Of a stretch of DNA of 64,000 nt, positions 20,889-46,616 are shown piece after piece. Source of the DNA: Aporrectodea caliginosa. Lineage: Eukaryota > Annelida > Clitellata > Crassiclitellata > Lumbricidae. Below the pieces are notes generated by a model. The model saw nothing but the letters and a program-made list of their open reading frames with translations, made no database searches and was not told the origin of the DNA. The stretch lies in assembly GCA_020284085.1 (NCBI GenBank), contig JACEVL010006441.1:1659501-1723500 (forward strand), written 5' to 3'. The first letter of the stretch is position 1. Every line of letters starts with the position of its first letter. The position numbers were made by a program, and so were the translations under genes.

Positions 20889-21389
20889 GGTAAAGTCGTA
20901 GTTTACGTTGCTAAATTATTTGATAGTGTCACTTTAAAATGGAAGCTGGATTGATAAAAGAAATGGTTTCCCTAAATGGAAGTGGGATTGATGAAAACAT
21001 TCCTGTGTTCAAAATTGAAGTTGGATTGATCGAAATAATTTTTACCATAATTAGAAGCTGGATGGATGAAATTAAGTTTTCGATTCAATAGAAGCTGGAT
21101 TGATTAAAATAATTGTTTCCGTAATTAGAAGCTGGATCCATGAGAATATATCTTTGCTTAAATAAAAGTTCTATTGATGAAAAATATTTCTTTCGACAAA
21201 TAGAAGTTGGGTTGATAAAAGTAATTTTTCCAATTAAATGGAAGTTGGATTGATGAAAAAATTTCTTCATGAAATGGAAGCTGGATTGATGATAGTTAAC
21301 ATGCACATAGCTAAACTGCTTACTTACCAACGTCAAGTACAGCATTGAAGACATTAGAATAATTTAGCAACGTAAACTACGACTTTACC
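20889..21389 (+). mobile_element. 501-bp TIR element enclosing a minisatellite
   Basis: The arms 20889-20920 and 21358-21389 are perfect 32-bp inverted repeats beginning GGTAAAGTCGTAGTTTACG. The flanks carry a perfect 8-bp direct repeat ATTAAAAG (20881-20888, 21390-21397). Nearly the whole interior is a degenerate minisatellite of 37-40 bp built on GAAGCTGGATTGATGAAA, about nine or ten units. No coding frame is meaningful. Confidence 0.92.
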
Positions 21390-21758
21390 ATTAAAAGTAA
21401 AGGCCTGTAATACAGTATACGTGTAGGCCTATGTGTGTGTGTAAATATATACGCCAATGTCAATGGTTTGTCCAGAGCCTTTTTAATCCCAGGGACTCAT
21501 TGCTACCTTGTTGACGAGTTACAGTACTGTAAGTGAGTAAGTAAGTAGTCCTATATTCTTTAATAATTATGACTGTTGCCAAGCTTGACTCTGGTGAACA
21601 AGCATCAGCAATTTAAATAGGGCCTATATAGGCCTATATAGTAGGTTGTTCTAGAATCTCTTGATATTTTTTAATCAATATCGCTATTGTCACGTTTGGT
21701 AAAACGCAAAACTAAAACAGTTCTTATGATTAGGCCTAGGCCTAGGCCTACAGGATAA

Positions 21759-23999
21759 TAGGGTGGTCCACGACACAATGGTAAAATTTCATCTTTATCA
21801 GAACTTTGCTCCACAAGTTTAAATCTGTTCTACCTCTCCTAAGTAAGATGTAAAACAAATCTGAAGCAGATTGGAGCATTTTTAGAGGTCGCTCAAGGTC
21901 ACCAAACATTCTCTCGATAATACCATGGCATAGTGGAAATTATTGACTGTTATCTGCTCAAAAACATATTATTTGAACCGCTTTTTTACTTACTTTTGAA
22001 GTGTTGTTTCAAACTGAAGTTTAGAAATACCAAACTAACATTATTAACTAGTCTTTGAAGTAAAATGCAAATGTTGGAATTTTTTAATTGTTTTTAAGAA
22101 CTGTAAACTTTTGTACTTAGTCAGATTTATCAGTACATTGGTGAAGATTAGGAATTGAAGAGATTTGACTGTAGAGTTTTTGACATAGCTCATTTTTGTC
22201 AGATTGTTTTTCTCAATAAACGATATATATATATATATAACACAATAATGGCAAAGACAAGAAGCAGTGCTGAAGTTTGGCTGATAGAGAAGGCACAGAA
22301 AAAACTAGCTGGGTGCCATCTCCCAACAAAAGCTCCATCCGATGATCATGCAACAAGAACCATGAGGAGCAGGTGACAGACTTGCAGTAGCCTACTAGTC
22401 ATAGGTGACAGGGAAGAGATATATACTGGGAGATCCAAAATGCAGCAGAACTGGTAACGAACAAGCTGAAGCCTGCCTGAGGACTCTGGCTGACTGGGGT
22501 CTTCGGACTTCGGAGTCTAGTTCGTGGTATAGTCTATGACATCACTGCCAGCAATACTCGCCTGAAGAATGGTTCCTGCACTTTTATTGAGAATTCGAAT
22601 TAGCAAGAAATAACCTGGATGGCTTGCCACCATCATGTGATGGAACTTCCACTTGCTGTTTCGGCTCTTTATCTGGACCTACTGTAGGGTCTCCCGTTAC
22701 TATGCTCAGGAGGTTCCAGCAAAGCATGGCCACGCATTGTCCAAGCGACAAATGAAGTGGCTTCCGACGACATCTTTGATGCACACACTTGCTCTTCGAG
22801 AAGAAATATGGTGAAATTCTGCAAGGCAGCTCTTGAAGGGTCACATCAGAGAGAAGACTACTAGGAATTCTTTAAACTCAGTTTGATCTTCCAGGGTGGT
22901 GCAAAGGGAGCAAGAGTTTCCTTTCGGGCACCAGGAGCATTCCATCATGCACGTTTGATGGTGAAAGCTATCTTTAGCATTAAAACATTTCTTTTCCAGC
23001 AGCTATTATCTCCAACTGCCAAAGAGAAGCACAGTGTAAAGGAGCTGGCACTGTTTGTGAGACTTGTCTATTTTCGGTTCTGGCATGAAGCTCCTCTGCC
23101 TATAAGAGCACCACTCAACGATGGAAGACTACTGCTACTGGAGGAGCTTAGTAAATATCTAAATATGAGAGTGGCAAAGGTTGCCTCGACCACATTCGGT
23201 AGGCATATCTGGTACGTTTCAAAAATTTTGGTCAGCTTGTCCTTGTTTGACAACAGAATTGTAGTGGATGTGAAAAAACTGATGGTGACAAACCTCCACC
23301 TTCCACAGTCCATCAATTATGTGAAGTGCCTCGACCATCCTCCTGAACCCCTCAGCTTCCTTGGCCTTAGCTCCCTTGGCATTGCATCTTCCATCACAGA
23401 GAGAACTACTGTCATCGTTGACATTCTGAACTTGAATGGAAAAGAGAAGGCCCAAGGCTTCCTGGTAAAGGATCCTAAGGAATGATGCGATGATCACTCC
23501 TACCAGTACCTCCTAAAGGCAGCGTCAGTCATGACAGTTATGAACGAATCTCCTGGGAGAGCCATTGGTTTGATGCAGCAGTAGAGTTAATCGTTGACAA
23601 AGAATGAAGAGCAGCAGTTCCTTCTTCAGCTCGCGAAACGCTGCAGGAACACCTATGCATCCTGCTCTAAGGCCACGCTGATGAAGATGACAGAGGACAT
23701 AGAATGTGTTACTCAAGAAAAGTTCCAGTGTTTCCATAGCAAAATTGAACATTTTGGAACCTTTTCTTATTTTCATTGCTGCACTATATGTTTTAATTCA
23801 ACTGAAATTCTGTTTTCTGTTCTTAGTGCAGATTACCGATTTCATGCTTAACATGGTGAAAATACCCTGACCTTGAGCGACCTCTAAATACTCATCAATC
23901 TCTCTCAAATTTGGTAGAGGTAATAGTGGGCAGCCATAGAACAAAAGCAGGGTTGTGGAGGGCAACTCTGAGACACTTTGTGTTTTTGGACCACCCTAC
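21759..23999 (+). mobile_element. 2.24-kb DNA transposon, decayed, hAT-like termini
   Basis: The ends TAGGGTGGTCCA and TGGACCACCCTA are inverted, with further matches to about 20 bp, and are bounded by a perfect 8-bp duplication CAGGATAA (21751-21758, 24000-24007). Sub-terminal inverted copies of TTTAGAGGTCGCTCAAGGTC lie near 21880 and 23880. Between them is one decayed protein-coding relic on the + strand (22248-23740). An 8-bp duplication and TAGGG start are hAT-like. Confidence 0.9.
22248..23740 (+). pseudogene. Decayed transposase-like gene of an uncharacterised invertebrate family
   Basis: Fragments in order: MAKTRSSAEVWLIEKAQKKL with GCHLPTK (from 22248); YDITASNTRLKNGSCTFIE (DITASNT at 22538-22558); ITWMACHHHVMEL (from 22610); FQGG, then VSFRAPGAFHHARLMVKAIF (about 22890); a long clean stretch to 23485; and LTKNEEQQFLLQLAKRCRNT (about 23590). 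At least one in-frame stop (22601) and several frameshifts break it. I recognise these motifs from multi-copy proteins annotated only as uncharacterised in Hydra, aphids and other invertebrates. The D--ASNT and C-HH---E spacing resembles the second D and CxxH region of hAT transposases; that link is inference. Confidence 0.75.
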
Positions 24000-24255
24000 A
24001 GGATAAGCTTCATACTTTTGGCACAAATTTAGAACTGTAACTGGTAATAAGTCCAAAAACTATAAGCTTTGAGAAAAAAACTGTAAAATTAATAGGATAA
24101 GACTTTTCTTTAGGCAGAAGCTTTAAATTTAAAGACAATCCCGCTAGGAGAGATTAAAAACAACAAAATCATAACTAAAGTAACCATAAAAGATTGATCT
24201 CAGCGCCCAATTATACGGTATCAGCCGTGTTTTAAGCTATTATTAATGGTATTAT

Positions 24256-24263
24256 TATTAGGC

Positions 24264-24335
<72 letters not shown>

Positions 24336-24366
24336 CATCATCATCATCAACATTTTTATTATTATT
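24256..24366 (+). repeat. ATT/ATC microsatellite
   Basis: Trinucleotide run grading from ATT to ATC. Confidence 0.95.
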
Positions 24367-24516
24367 CAACCTCTTTTAGAGAAATCATGTCACAGTAAAA
24401 CGCCCTTCAACGAACAGGAGGTCATATTATACGATTTAACTCAGTTGATGAATATAATTATACCGTTGATTGACTTTGTTTTATGGGTGTTTATGGACAG
24501 CTTTACATATCAAGGT

Positions 24517-25072
24517 CAGGGCCGTAAATCTGTTTCGACAAGTGGGGAGGGAAAATTGCTCCTTGCGACGTGTGTATACTTCCACCCCCCCCCCTCACAC
24601 ACACACGCACGTACACACACGCGCGCTGTCTGTCTGCCTCGCTCTCGGTTTCGCTCTCCAGTGGCCCGTAAAGTGTTTAAAAGGTGTCAGCCAACCTCAA
24701 CCAAGTACAGACGGATAAAATTATAAGTCTTAGGCTACTTTATTCCGATATAAAGTCTAACAATATTTTTGTCATTTTGTCATTTTTTACCACCGCTGGT
24801 GGATCTTGATCCTCTGCATACCTGCCTATCGATGTTATTAACGTTAATAAAATTATATATTTTGTTTTGACTGAGCGCCTGTGAATAAACTGGTTCCGCG
24901 ACATATCATCCTACAAGAGAATTGACCGTTGCTTAGCTAGGTGACCCTAATAGGCCCTATTTATGTCGCAGCTTAGAAAATTTGTGGGGATGGAATTCCT
25001 TTACGTTCCCTCCCCAGGCTTAAAAGTGGGGAAGGAATTCCCTCCTTTCCCTCCCCAGGATTTACGGCCCTG
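24517..25072 (+). mobile_element. hAT-type element, family CAGGGCCGTAAATC
   Basis: The ends CAGGGCCGTAAATC and GATTTACGGCCCTG form inverted repeats, with a perfect 8-bp duplication ATCAAGGT at 24509-24516 and 25073-25080. No transposase frame. A LINE-like tail piece (GAGCGCCTGTGAATAAACTG) sits inside near 24873. Confidence 0.93.
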
Positions 25073-25095
25073 ATCAAGGTAAATCTAACGCTGCC

Positions 25096-25336
<241 letters not shown>

Positions 25337-25438
25337 GCTGAAAGATTGTGATAAGGGACTGTTTATTGTAATGGCTACCTCAAAATTGTTAATGTGCTAC
25401 TTGAAAGCTAAGTAGATTAAAATATTCTTCCTCTGTTC

Positions 25439-25640
<202 letters not shown>

Positions 25641-25694
25641 ACCTACGTTAATGCTTCATTTCTAGAAGAACTGACCCCCATTCCACCATCGTCT

Positions 25695-39901
<14,207 letters not shown>

Positions 39902-40074
39902 TTAGAAGCAACAACGACGATGGCAACAACAACAACGATAACAACGATAACAAAAGACATCGGCAACAACAACGGCAACGAAGACAACAAGGACAACGAC
40001 GACAATAGCAACGACAATAACAAAGACTACTACGACAATGACTATCAACGACGACAGCAGCCTAGTCTCCTCTG

Positions 40075-40170
40075 GCAAGATACAGCGCTCGTGAATAAGC
40101 TGGTGCCCTACGTGTTGCTGTATAATAACGCTCAAGAAATTTGAAGTTTACTATTACGATTACGAACGAA
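40075..40170 (+). repeat. LINE 3' tail fragment
   Basis: CAGCGCTCGTGAATAAGCTG through GAAGTTTACTATTACGATTA, followed by poor-quality tail sequence. It lies in the ODF3 3' UTR region. Confidence 0.6.
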
Positions 40171-40339
40171 TACTATTGAATTGTAAAGCCTAAAGCAGCC
40201 TCATCAATCATCATCATCATCGTCGTCGTCGTCGTTGTCGTCGTCATCATCACATTCTTTTTCCTAATTGCTATTTAACGTTTCTGGATATTGACTCGCT
40301 TACGGAGACGTTTTTCATAGCGCCATCGTTTGATGCCTA

Positions 40340-40442
40340 ATTAATAATAATAATATAAAAATAATAATAATAATAATAATTATTATTATTATTATTAATA
40401 ATTATTAATTATTAATAATTATTAATAATAATAATAATAATA

Positions 40443-40502
<60 letters not shown>
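40340..40502 (+). repeat. AAT/ATT palindromic microsatellite
   Basis: Blocks of AAT and ATT alternate, so the tract is self-complementary and could extrude long hairpins. Confidence 0.93.
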
Positions 40503-40505
<3 letters not shown>

Positions 40506-40914
40506 AAACAACAACGAAAATATTAATATTTTCTTACAATGTAATAATATTATTCATACTAACATATCCACAATTTTGTTTAAATGACAATGATATTAAA
40601 AATAAAAAAATAATAATATCTTGTCATTAAGGCGTAGTCATCATCGTCATCGTATTCTTCTTCTCGATGGCTAATTAACTTAGTGGGCGTCTGTAACAGC
40701 TCTGGTTCATCATTCATTCGGTATAGGTGACAGGGTAGCACTGCAATAATTATGATACATTGCACTAGCAGCTACATTCGGCAGGTGTCGCTTTCAATGG
40801 CGCTAGAGTTCGTTTTTTCCCGCTCTAATAATAATAATTATACATGAGTCTATGAATAATGCAAATCGAGTATTCACTTGTAATTATTAAGTAGCTTACA
40901 GCCGAAGCCCGCCA

Positions 40915-41085
40915 TGGTATAAATTTGGTTTGAGATTTCTGCTCTACCACTGCCCCCTACCCAATCTAGCTGAATCCAATTCCACCACTGCCTATACCCT
41001 CTCTTGGTGCCAGTCCAAACCCTGCACAAAGAAGGAGGGCGACGCTGATCACCTTCGTTATGACACGACGTCGTCAAACAGAAAC
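40915..41085 (+). repeat. Two SINE pieces in opposite orientations
   Basis: 40915-40985 is a headless tRNA-Asp-like SINE body (TTGGTTTGAGATTTCTGCTC, + strand). It fuses to a minus-strand CGCCCTCCTC body (GAAGGAGGGCGACGCTGATC) ending near 41085. A further minus-strand piece lies at 41140-41190. Confidence 0.6.
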
Positions 41086-41477
41086 AAACACTAAGACTTT
41101 GACTTACACTAACACTTTAATCTTCGCTAATGCTTTTGTACTCGGATTGTGCCAGTCCGAAGCATGGATAAATGAGGAGGGCGACGTTAAGCCAAAAGTA
41201 AAGGGCCTACGTATACCGCGATAGACTCTCCTGTGATGCTATGCATACATAATGGCCAGCTTCCGCAGCCGACGTCCAGTTCAGTGAGGTGGAAAGATGG
41301 AGACTGATGTGTGACGGACGGAAGCAGGAAGCGGAACAAGGGATGGTCTGGTGCTCATCGCAGAATTAGGAGACCTGACTACAGACGAAACTCAGGAACA
41401 AACTATATTATAGAGACCTTCTACTCGTTCCAGGTGATTTTGGGTGGCTCTTCACCTTACTTTTCCATCGGGTATTA

Positions 41478-41815
<338 letters not shown>

Positions 41816-42558
41816 AGCATTATTATTATTCTAATTATTTCTTTTCGACTTGACAAAACATCGGCTGCAGGACAGAAGCAACACTTCCTTCTAAAGTGCG
41901 AGTCACACAGTGCAACAGATAATAATGAGTCGATGTCATATCACTAGTTCATTGTTTGCTACCTGCCCGAGTGGTGTCTGTAACGATGCATGACATCACA
42001 CAATCGTTTTCGTTGAAATGGCGTCAGCTCATAGCCTACAGGCAATTGATCATGCAACCTATCTTGGAAACGGTTGAATACTATTCTGTGCGATCGTGAC
42101 GTAGTCTATGGCTCGTGGTCTTGCATTGTTAGTTCTGGAGCACCTCTGACGATCGAGTGTCTTGAAGATAAGCAATTACAAATTACAATAGTTATAATTG
42201 TTACCAGTGTTATTACGTAATATTTATACAATAGGACTATTTTGAAGATTAGTCCTAATGAGTCCTATTTTTGGATTAACTGGCTTCATCAGACACGACG
42301 TCATCCAACACTTGAGACATCACTTGTAACTTCGACGTTTAATTTATAATCGCCTAAACACGCTCTGACGCTTCAGGGTCTCAGCCTCAGTGCCCCGATG
42401 ATTGTATCAAGCTGATGATATCATATTACAAATATGAATATCAGTCACACATTAGTAAACGAGTGTCATCAATTCAAAGACTATTTGCATCTTAGGAAAT
42501 CCCAGAACACAGAAGAAACCACGCCATTCAATGAGCAGAAGTTCTTCAGCTTATTTGT

Positions 42559-42735
42559 GAGCAACACCTAATTGAAGTGTTCCCCAATTTTACTACTGCG
42601 CTTAAGCTGTACTTGACAATGCAAATCACGAACTGTGAAGCAGAAAGGAATTTTTCAAAGCTGTCCTTTATAAAGAACAAATCTCAGGCTACCATTACTG
42701 AAGAGCGCTTAATTCTTTATGTATATTGTCTATAG
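42559..42735 (+). pseudogene. hAT transposase C-terminal dimerisation fragment
   Basis: Translates EQHLIEVFPNFTTALKLYLT, MQITNCEAERNFSKLSFIKN and KSQATITEERLILYVYCL, then TAG. The FPN--TALK-YLT and EAERNFSKL blocks are the hAT dimerisation motif with its conserved acidic E. No upstream transposase is readable. The fragment was probably part of a larger decayed element between about 41.9 and 42.9 kb. Confidence 0.85.
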
Positions 42736-42904
42736 CAAATGGCATTGGAAGGAAGCTCTTATCTGGCGAAACTGAAAATGAATGTGTTGCTATGAAACCA
42801 GAAAAAGAGTTTTTTTTAGTAAAATGCATGATGCAATATGTATTCTCATAAGTGTCTTCCATGTCTAATCTAGCAGTTGCAGAGTTAAACGTACATAATC
42901 CCTC

Positions 42905-43560
42905 CAGGCTAGGCTAGGACATAATTACGCCAGGCTAGGATATAATCACCCCAAACTCAGTCAAGTAAGATGGATAAACTTATACATTATATCCAATAAC
43001 ATCTGTAAGAATAATTTCTAATTCCACTGGAAAAGTTTATTATACTAGTTGACCCAAATTTGTCCAAAATTGTTACAAGCAACGTTAAAGTTATAATTAG
43101 CCTAGGAGTACATCAAATGTGTCTCATAGCTGTAGTACCCGTTTTGAGTTCAACATTTTAAAATGTGTCCAAGTCCGCGCAGCGTGTCCTCGATGGATTT
43201 TGTTCCATTTCGCCGACCATTCGTTCATTGTAAATTTAATTTTAGAAGTGAACGACATGAACAAGACTTAATTCAAGACGTAAACGACATTAATAAGTCT
43301 TATATTTTAAACTTAATGACCATAACAAGTCTTAAGTTACGAACGGAATGACATCAACAAGTCATTAAGTCTACGCATAAACGACATTAATGAGCTGACG
43401 CCGAACATAAACTGGGCAATTAAAGTTTATCGATTAAGTGCAGACACGGGCTAAGTGCACAAAGGGGGGATAATGCCCGGGAGTTATGTCCTACGCAAAA
43501 TCAGGCGGATCATGTTATGTCCGGGAGTTTGTCCGGGGGATTATGTCCTGCAACCAGTTG
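42905..43560 (+). repeat. Possible foldback element with GGACATAATCCCCC-like arms
   Basis: The left side repeats AGGCTAGGACATAATTACGC and AGGATATAATCACCCC. The right side has the complements GGGGGATTATGTCCT and CGGGAGTTATGTCC. Ends are not sharp and no duplication is clear. Confidence 0.4.
43245..43400 (+). repeat. About 32-bp degenerate minisatellite
   Basis: Five units of AACGACATTAATAAGTCTTA type start near 43249, 43281, 43312, 43343 and 43377. Confidence 0.75.
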
Positions 43561-43599
43561 CAAAGGGGCCCTGTAACAGTTCAAGCTTCAGGGCCCAAC

Positions 43600-43795
43600 A
43601 TTATAAAGATCCGCTTCTGGGTAAAAGTTCGCTCTGCACAGTTTCTTCTGGCTTTCAGATCTCGACTAAAAACTCATCTCTTCCTAGACTCATTTCCTCC
43701 GTCGGCTGTTTCCCTGTCTTTTCTGAATCCCTTCTTGGCTGTAGACCGAACTCACCCTGGAATTTGGCTTGCACAACAACTACATGTAATATAAT
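43600..43795 (+). mobile_element. CR1/L2-like LINE 3' end
   Basis: Encodes AQFLLAFRSRLKTHLFLDSF near the end of its frame. The FRSRLKTHLF motif is standard at the C-terminus of CR1/L2 reverse transcriptases. Confidence 0.7.
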
Positions 43796-43831
43796 CTACT
43801 TACAGCAGCGACCATCGCCTTGTAGTTTCAT

Positions 43832-44126
43832 TTAAACGACACTGTGTCATAACAATGATTAGAAGCGTCGCCCTCCTCCAATTCCCAGGCTTGGGACTGG
43901 CCAGTGGCGTAACGAAGGGTTTCAGCACCCAGGGGCAAGGGTTGATGACTGCGCCTCCTTTTAATTTTCTTGTTGACTTTTAATCTTTCTTGTCATAGTA
44001 CTGTGTACCATTGAAAGCTAATTTTGCGCCCCTCTGGTGCTGCGCCCGGGGCGGCTGCCCCTCTGCCCCCTTCGTTACGCCACTGGGACTGGCACTACCA
44101 GAGAACGGGTCGTGGCGGAGTTGATG
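43832..44126 (+). repeat. CGCCCTCCTC SINE body, split by a MITE
   Basis: Left part 43832-43901 ends GGCTTGGGACTGGC. The right part resumes at 44086 with GGACTGGCACTACCAGAG. The insertion between them is the MITE 43902-44085. Confidence 0.88.
43902..44085 (+). mobile_element. 184-bp hAT-type MITE, family CAGTGGCGTAAC
   Basis: The ends CAGTGGCGTAACGAAGGG and CCCTTCGTTACGCCACTG differ by a single shift, with a perfect 8-bp duplication GGACTGGC at 43894-43901 and 44086-44093. Same family as 17966-18239. Confidence 0.95.
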
Positions 44127-44247
44127 CCTTGAGCATTATGACAGTGGAGCTATAGCAGTTCACCGATTTATTATTGTGTCAATCATGGACTTTCGAGGCC
44201 GAAGTGAGCAATTCTTCGTTTATCAACAGGACTCTTCATATCGAAAG

Positions 44248-44405
44248 CTAGTCGACAGACAACACTTGACTGCCATTGATCTCAGTGTATTGTAGGAACC
44301 ACTCATATTGACCATAATCGTAGCAGCCATACATGTAGGTTCGATATTTATCGCCTTTCTGAAAGACGACGCCATTAGCACATGCATACTGACATATTCT
44401 TGTAA
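44248..44405 (-). CDS. Candidate terminal exon, cysteine- and tyrosine-rich, unrecognised
   Basis: On the minus strand, after an acceptor-like TTGACGCAG, the frame reads TRICQYACANGVVFQKGDKY, RTYMYGCYDYGQYEWFLQYT and EINGSQVLSVD, then TAG. The regular Cys, Gly and aromatic pattern looks like a secreted or extracellular domain, not a repeat. The adjoining upstream stretch (44410-44504) is open in another frame (MALSLSPSLLIHFRKTDCGL, HTVSLDNPSNLTQL). So either an intron separates them or this is a frameshifted single-exon copy. I do not recognise the family. Confidence 0.4.
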
Positions 44406-44665
44406 CTGCGTCAAGTTAGATGGGTTGTCCAGGGACACTGTATGAAGGCCACAATCGGTTTTCCTGAAGTGGATCAAGAGAGAAGGTGACAGCGACAGAG
44501 CCATGGACAGACAGACAAAGGAACTGTTAGAAACGAGATTTGTTCAAGTTGAGAGAATCCATGAGAAGGGGTGGCTTGGATGGATCAGAGTAACATTTCT
44601 TGAAGAGGCTGAGCTCCAGTTTTGAGCGGAGAGCTCGTGGAGTTATAGAAGGGCTTCACACACCT

Positions 44666-44765
44666 GTCTGTCCGTGTGTCTGTCCGTCCGTCTGCCTGTC
44701 TGTCTTTCTGTCCGTCTGTCTGTCTGACTGTCTTTCTGTCTGTCTGTCTGTTTGTCTGTCTGTGT
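44666..44765 (+). repeat. CTGT/CCGT tetranucleotide tract
   Basis: Degenerate TGTCTGTCCGTC units; the complementary CAGA tract follows at 44939-45022, so the two could pair. Confidence 0.93.
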
Positions 44766-44938
44766 ATCTGACTAATTGACTGATGACCATTATAACTGTC
44801 CGTTTTGTTTGTTCGTTTCATCGAGTGAATGCCGTCCATAAAACCAGTCATTCTATGCCTGTCATTACTTGTTCACCTGTCATCACTACCTGTCATTCCG
44901 CGCATTTCGATATTTATTTATAACTCGCTCACAACTGA

Positions 44939-44973
<35 letters not shown>

Positions 44974-45022
44974 GACAGACAGACAGACAGACAGTCAGGC
45001 AGACAGACAGACGGACAAACAG
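44939..45022 (+). repeat. GAGA/CAGA tract
   Basis: Short GA run then CAGA units. Confidence 0.93.
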
Positions 45023-45035
45023 ATCGACTGCAGGT

Positions 45036-45085
45036 TCGTGTGGTTCATATAATATGCCCTGCAACATATTATATGCACCACACGA
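45036..45085 (+). other. Strong 21-bp hairpin with 8-nt loop
   Basis: TCGTGTGGTTCATATAATAT and its partner, offset by the loop CCCTGCAA, pair along 21 bp with one mismatch (arms 45036-45056 and 45065-45085). Confidence 0.9.
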
Positions 45086-45221
45086 TGTAGGCCCTACATT
45101 AAATCTCTATGGCAACCTAGAAACGCTCCTCCATGGCAGTTACAGCCATAGGCTAAAACAATGCACTGGTATGTCTAACAGATGCCTTAACACGCAGAGG
45201 CTTACTGTCACGTGCAGGGTA

Positions 45222-45306
45222 AACAAAGGCCTATTGTCACATGTCGCTATAGTCCGCCGACTTAACAAAGGCCTATTTTCACAGGTCGCTATTATAGTCC
45301 GCCGAC
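45222..45306 (+). repeat. About 42-bp direct duplication
   Basis: AACAAAGGCCTATTGTCACA ... TAGTCCGCCGAC occurs twice (45222-45262, 45265-45306), with a poorer copy just before. Confidence 0.8.
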
Positions 45307-45642
45307 GCTTCAAGGGCTATGATATACTGGTCCTGGCCTTTTCCCTGTGTGCTGCACGCTCAGAGACATTTAAAAGCAGAAGCCAACTATCTCCTCTGCA
45401 ATATCTGCCTTGGATATGGGAATTTTAATCCACTGTCACAGGTAGGCTAATTAATTGACCTAGTTTGACATAATGTAATTAGGAAGTTCTATTGCGCCGG
45501 TGTATAATGCACATCAATCAGAGGTACACAAAAACCAAGCCGTAATCAGGTCGATATCAAGATCCATCCATAAGACATTGAGGCTAACAAATCTACCGCA
45601 AGAGGTAGATAAAATGGATGGATCCAGAGTTTAACGGCAGCT

Positions 45643-45735
<93 letters not shown>
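45643..45735 (+). repeat. CTGT microsatellite
   Basis: About 23 pure units. Confidence 0.97.
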
Positions 45736-45739
<4 letters not shown>

Positions 45740-45957
45740 TCTTCTTCGCAAGTTACGTTCAGTGCGTTGTCCTATATATTATGTCATACAGAGCGTGATG
45801 CATTTGGGAAAATTCCAAAAGAATCTCGTTGTCGAACCAATGGTAAGTGTTTCCTTCCTACTTACTTACTTACTTATAGATACAATACAACACAAACTGT
45901 ATTTTGATAGTTTTTAAATTGTCCTGCTTATATAGTTCAGAAGTGGACATGTAGCTT

Positions 45958-46095
45958 ACGACAATCGATGGCGTTGATCAGTTGTGAGTGAAGGACTTGC
46001 TCAAAGTCCCTTCGCTGTGACCTTTTCAGTGGAGGCTCGAACATCTAGGCCTACTCTTCGCGTTACAGGCTGAATGCCGTAACCAATGCGATACC
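45958..46095 (-). repeat. SINE fragment, tRNA-derived
   Basis: GCGTTGATCAGTTGTGAGTG and GGACTTGCTCAAAGTCCC match the reverse orientation of the SINE at 5525-5700. A CTAC/TACC-rich tract follows at 46110-46330. Confidence 0.6.
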
Positions 46096-46383
46096 TAACC
46101 GCAACTATCTACCTACCTTCTTACCTGCCTTCTTGTCTACCTACTTGTCTACATAACAACCTGCCTACCGACACACCTGCATACCTATATAAATAAATAC
46201 CTATAGACTACCTACATACCAACCTACCGACACACTAACTACCTATCGACATATCTATCTACCTACTTTTCATACCTACATACCCAAATACCTATCCACT
46301 TACCTACCTACATAAATACCCGTCTACTAATATTTTACATACCAACCTATATGGCTTTCTCTCTACCTCTCCAGAGACCTCTC

Positions 46384-46412
46384 TCTCATCTCTCTCTCTC
46401 TCTCTAATGCTC

Positions 46413-46471
<59 letters not shown>

Positions 46472-46616
46472 CTATCTCTATCTCTATCTCTATACTCTCT
46501 CTCTGTCTCTCTGTCTCTCATCTGTCTACTCATACCTCTATCCAAATCTATCTGTCTACCTACATGTCTGTCTGTCTCTCTCTCTCTCACTCTCTCTCTC
46601 CTCCTCACCTACCTAC
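46384..46616 (+). repeat. TC-rich and CTGT microsatellite
   Basis: TC dinucleotide run with TA interruptions. Confidence 0.95.

Noticed and set aside
24445..24726. 93-residue ORF across the left end of an hAT element
   Set aside because: It crosses the target duplication and TIR at 24509-24530, so it cannot be an ancestral gene.
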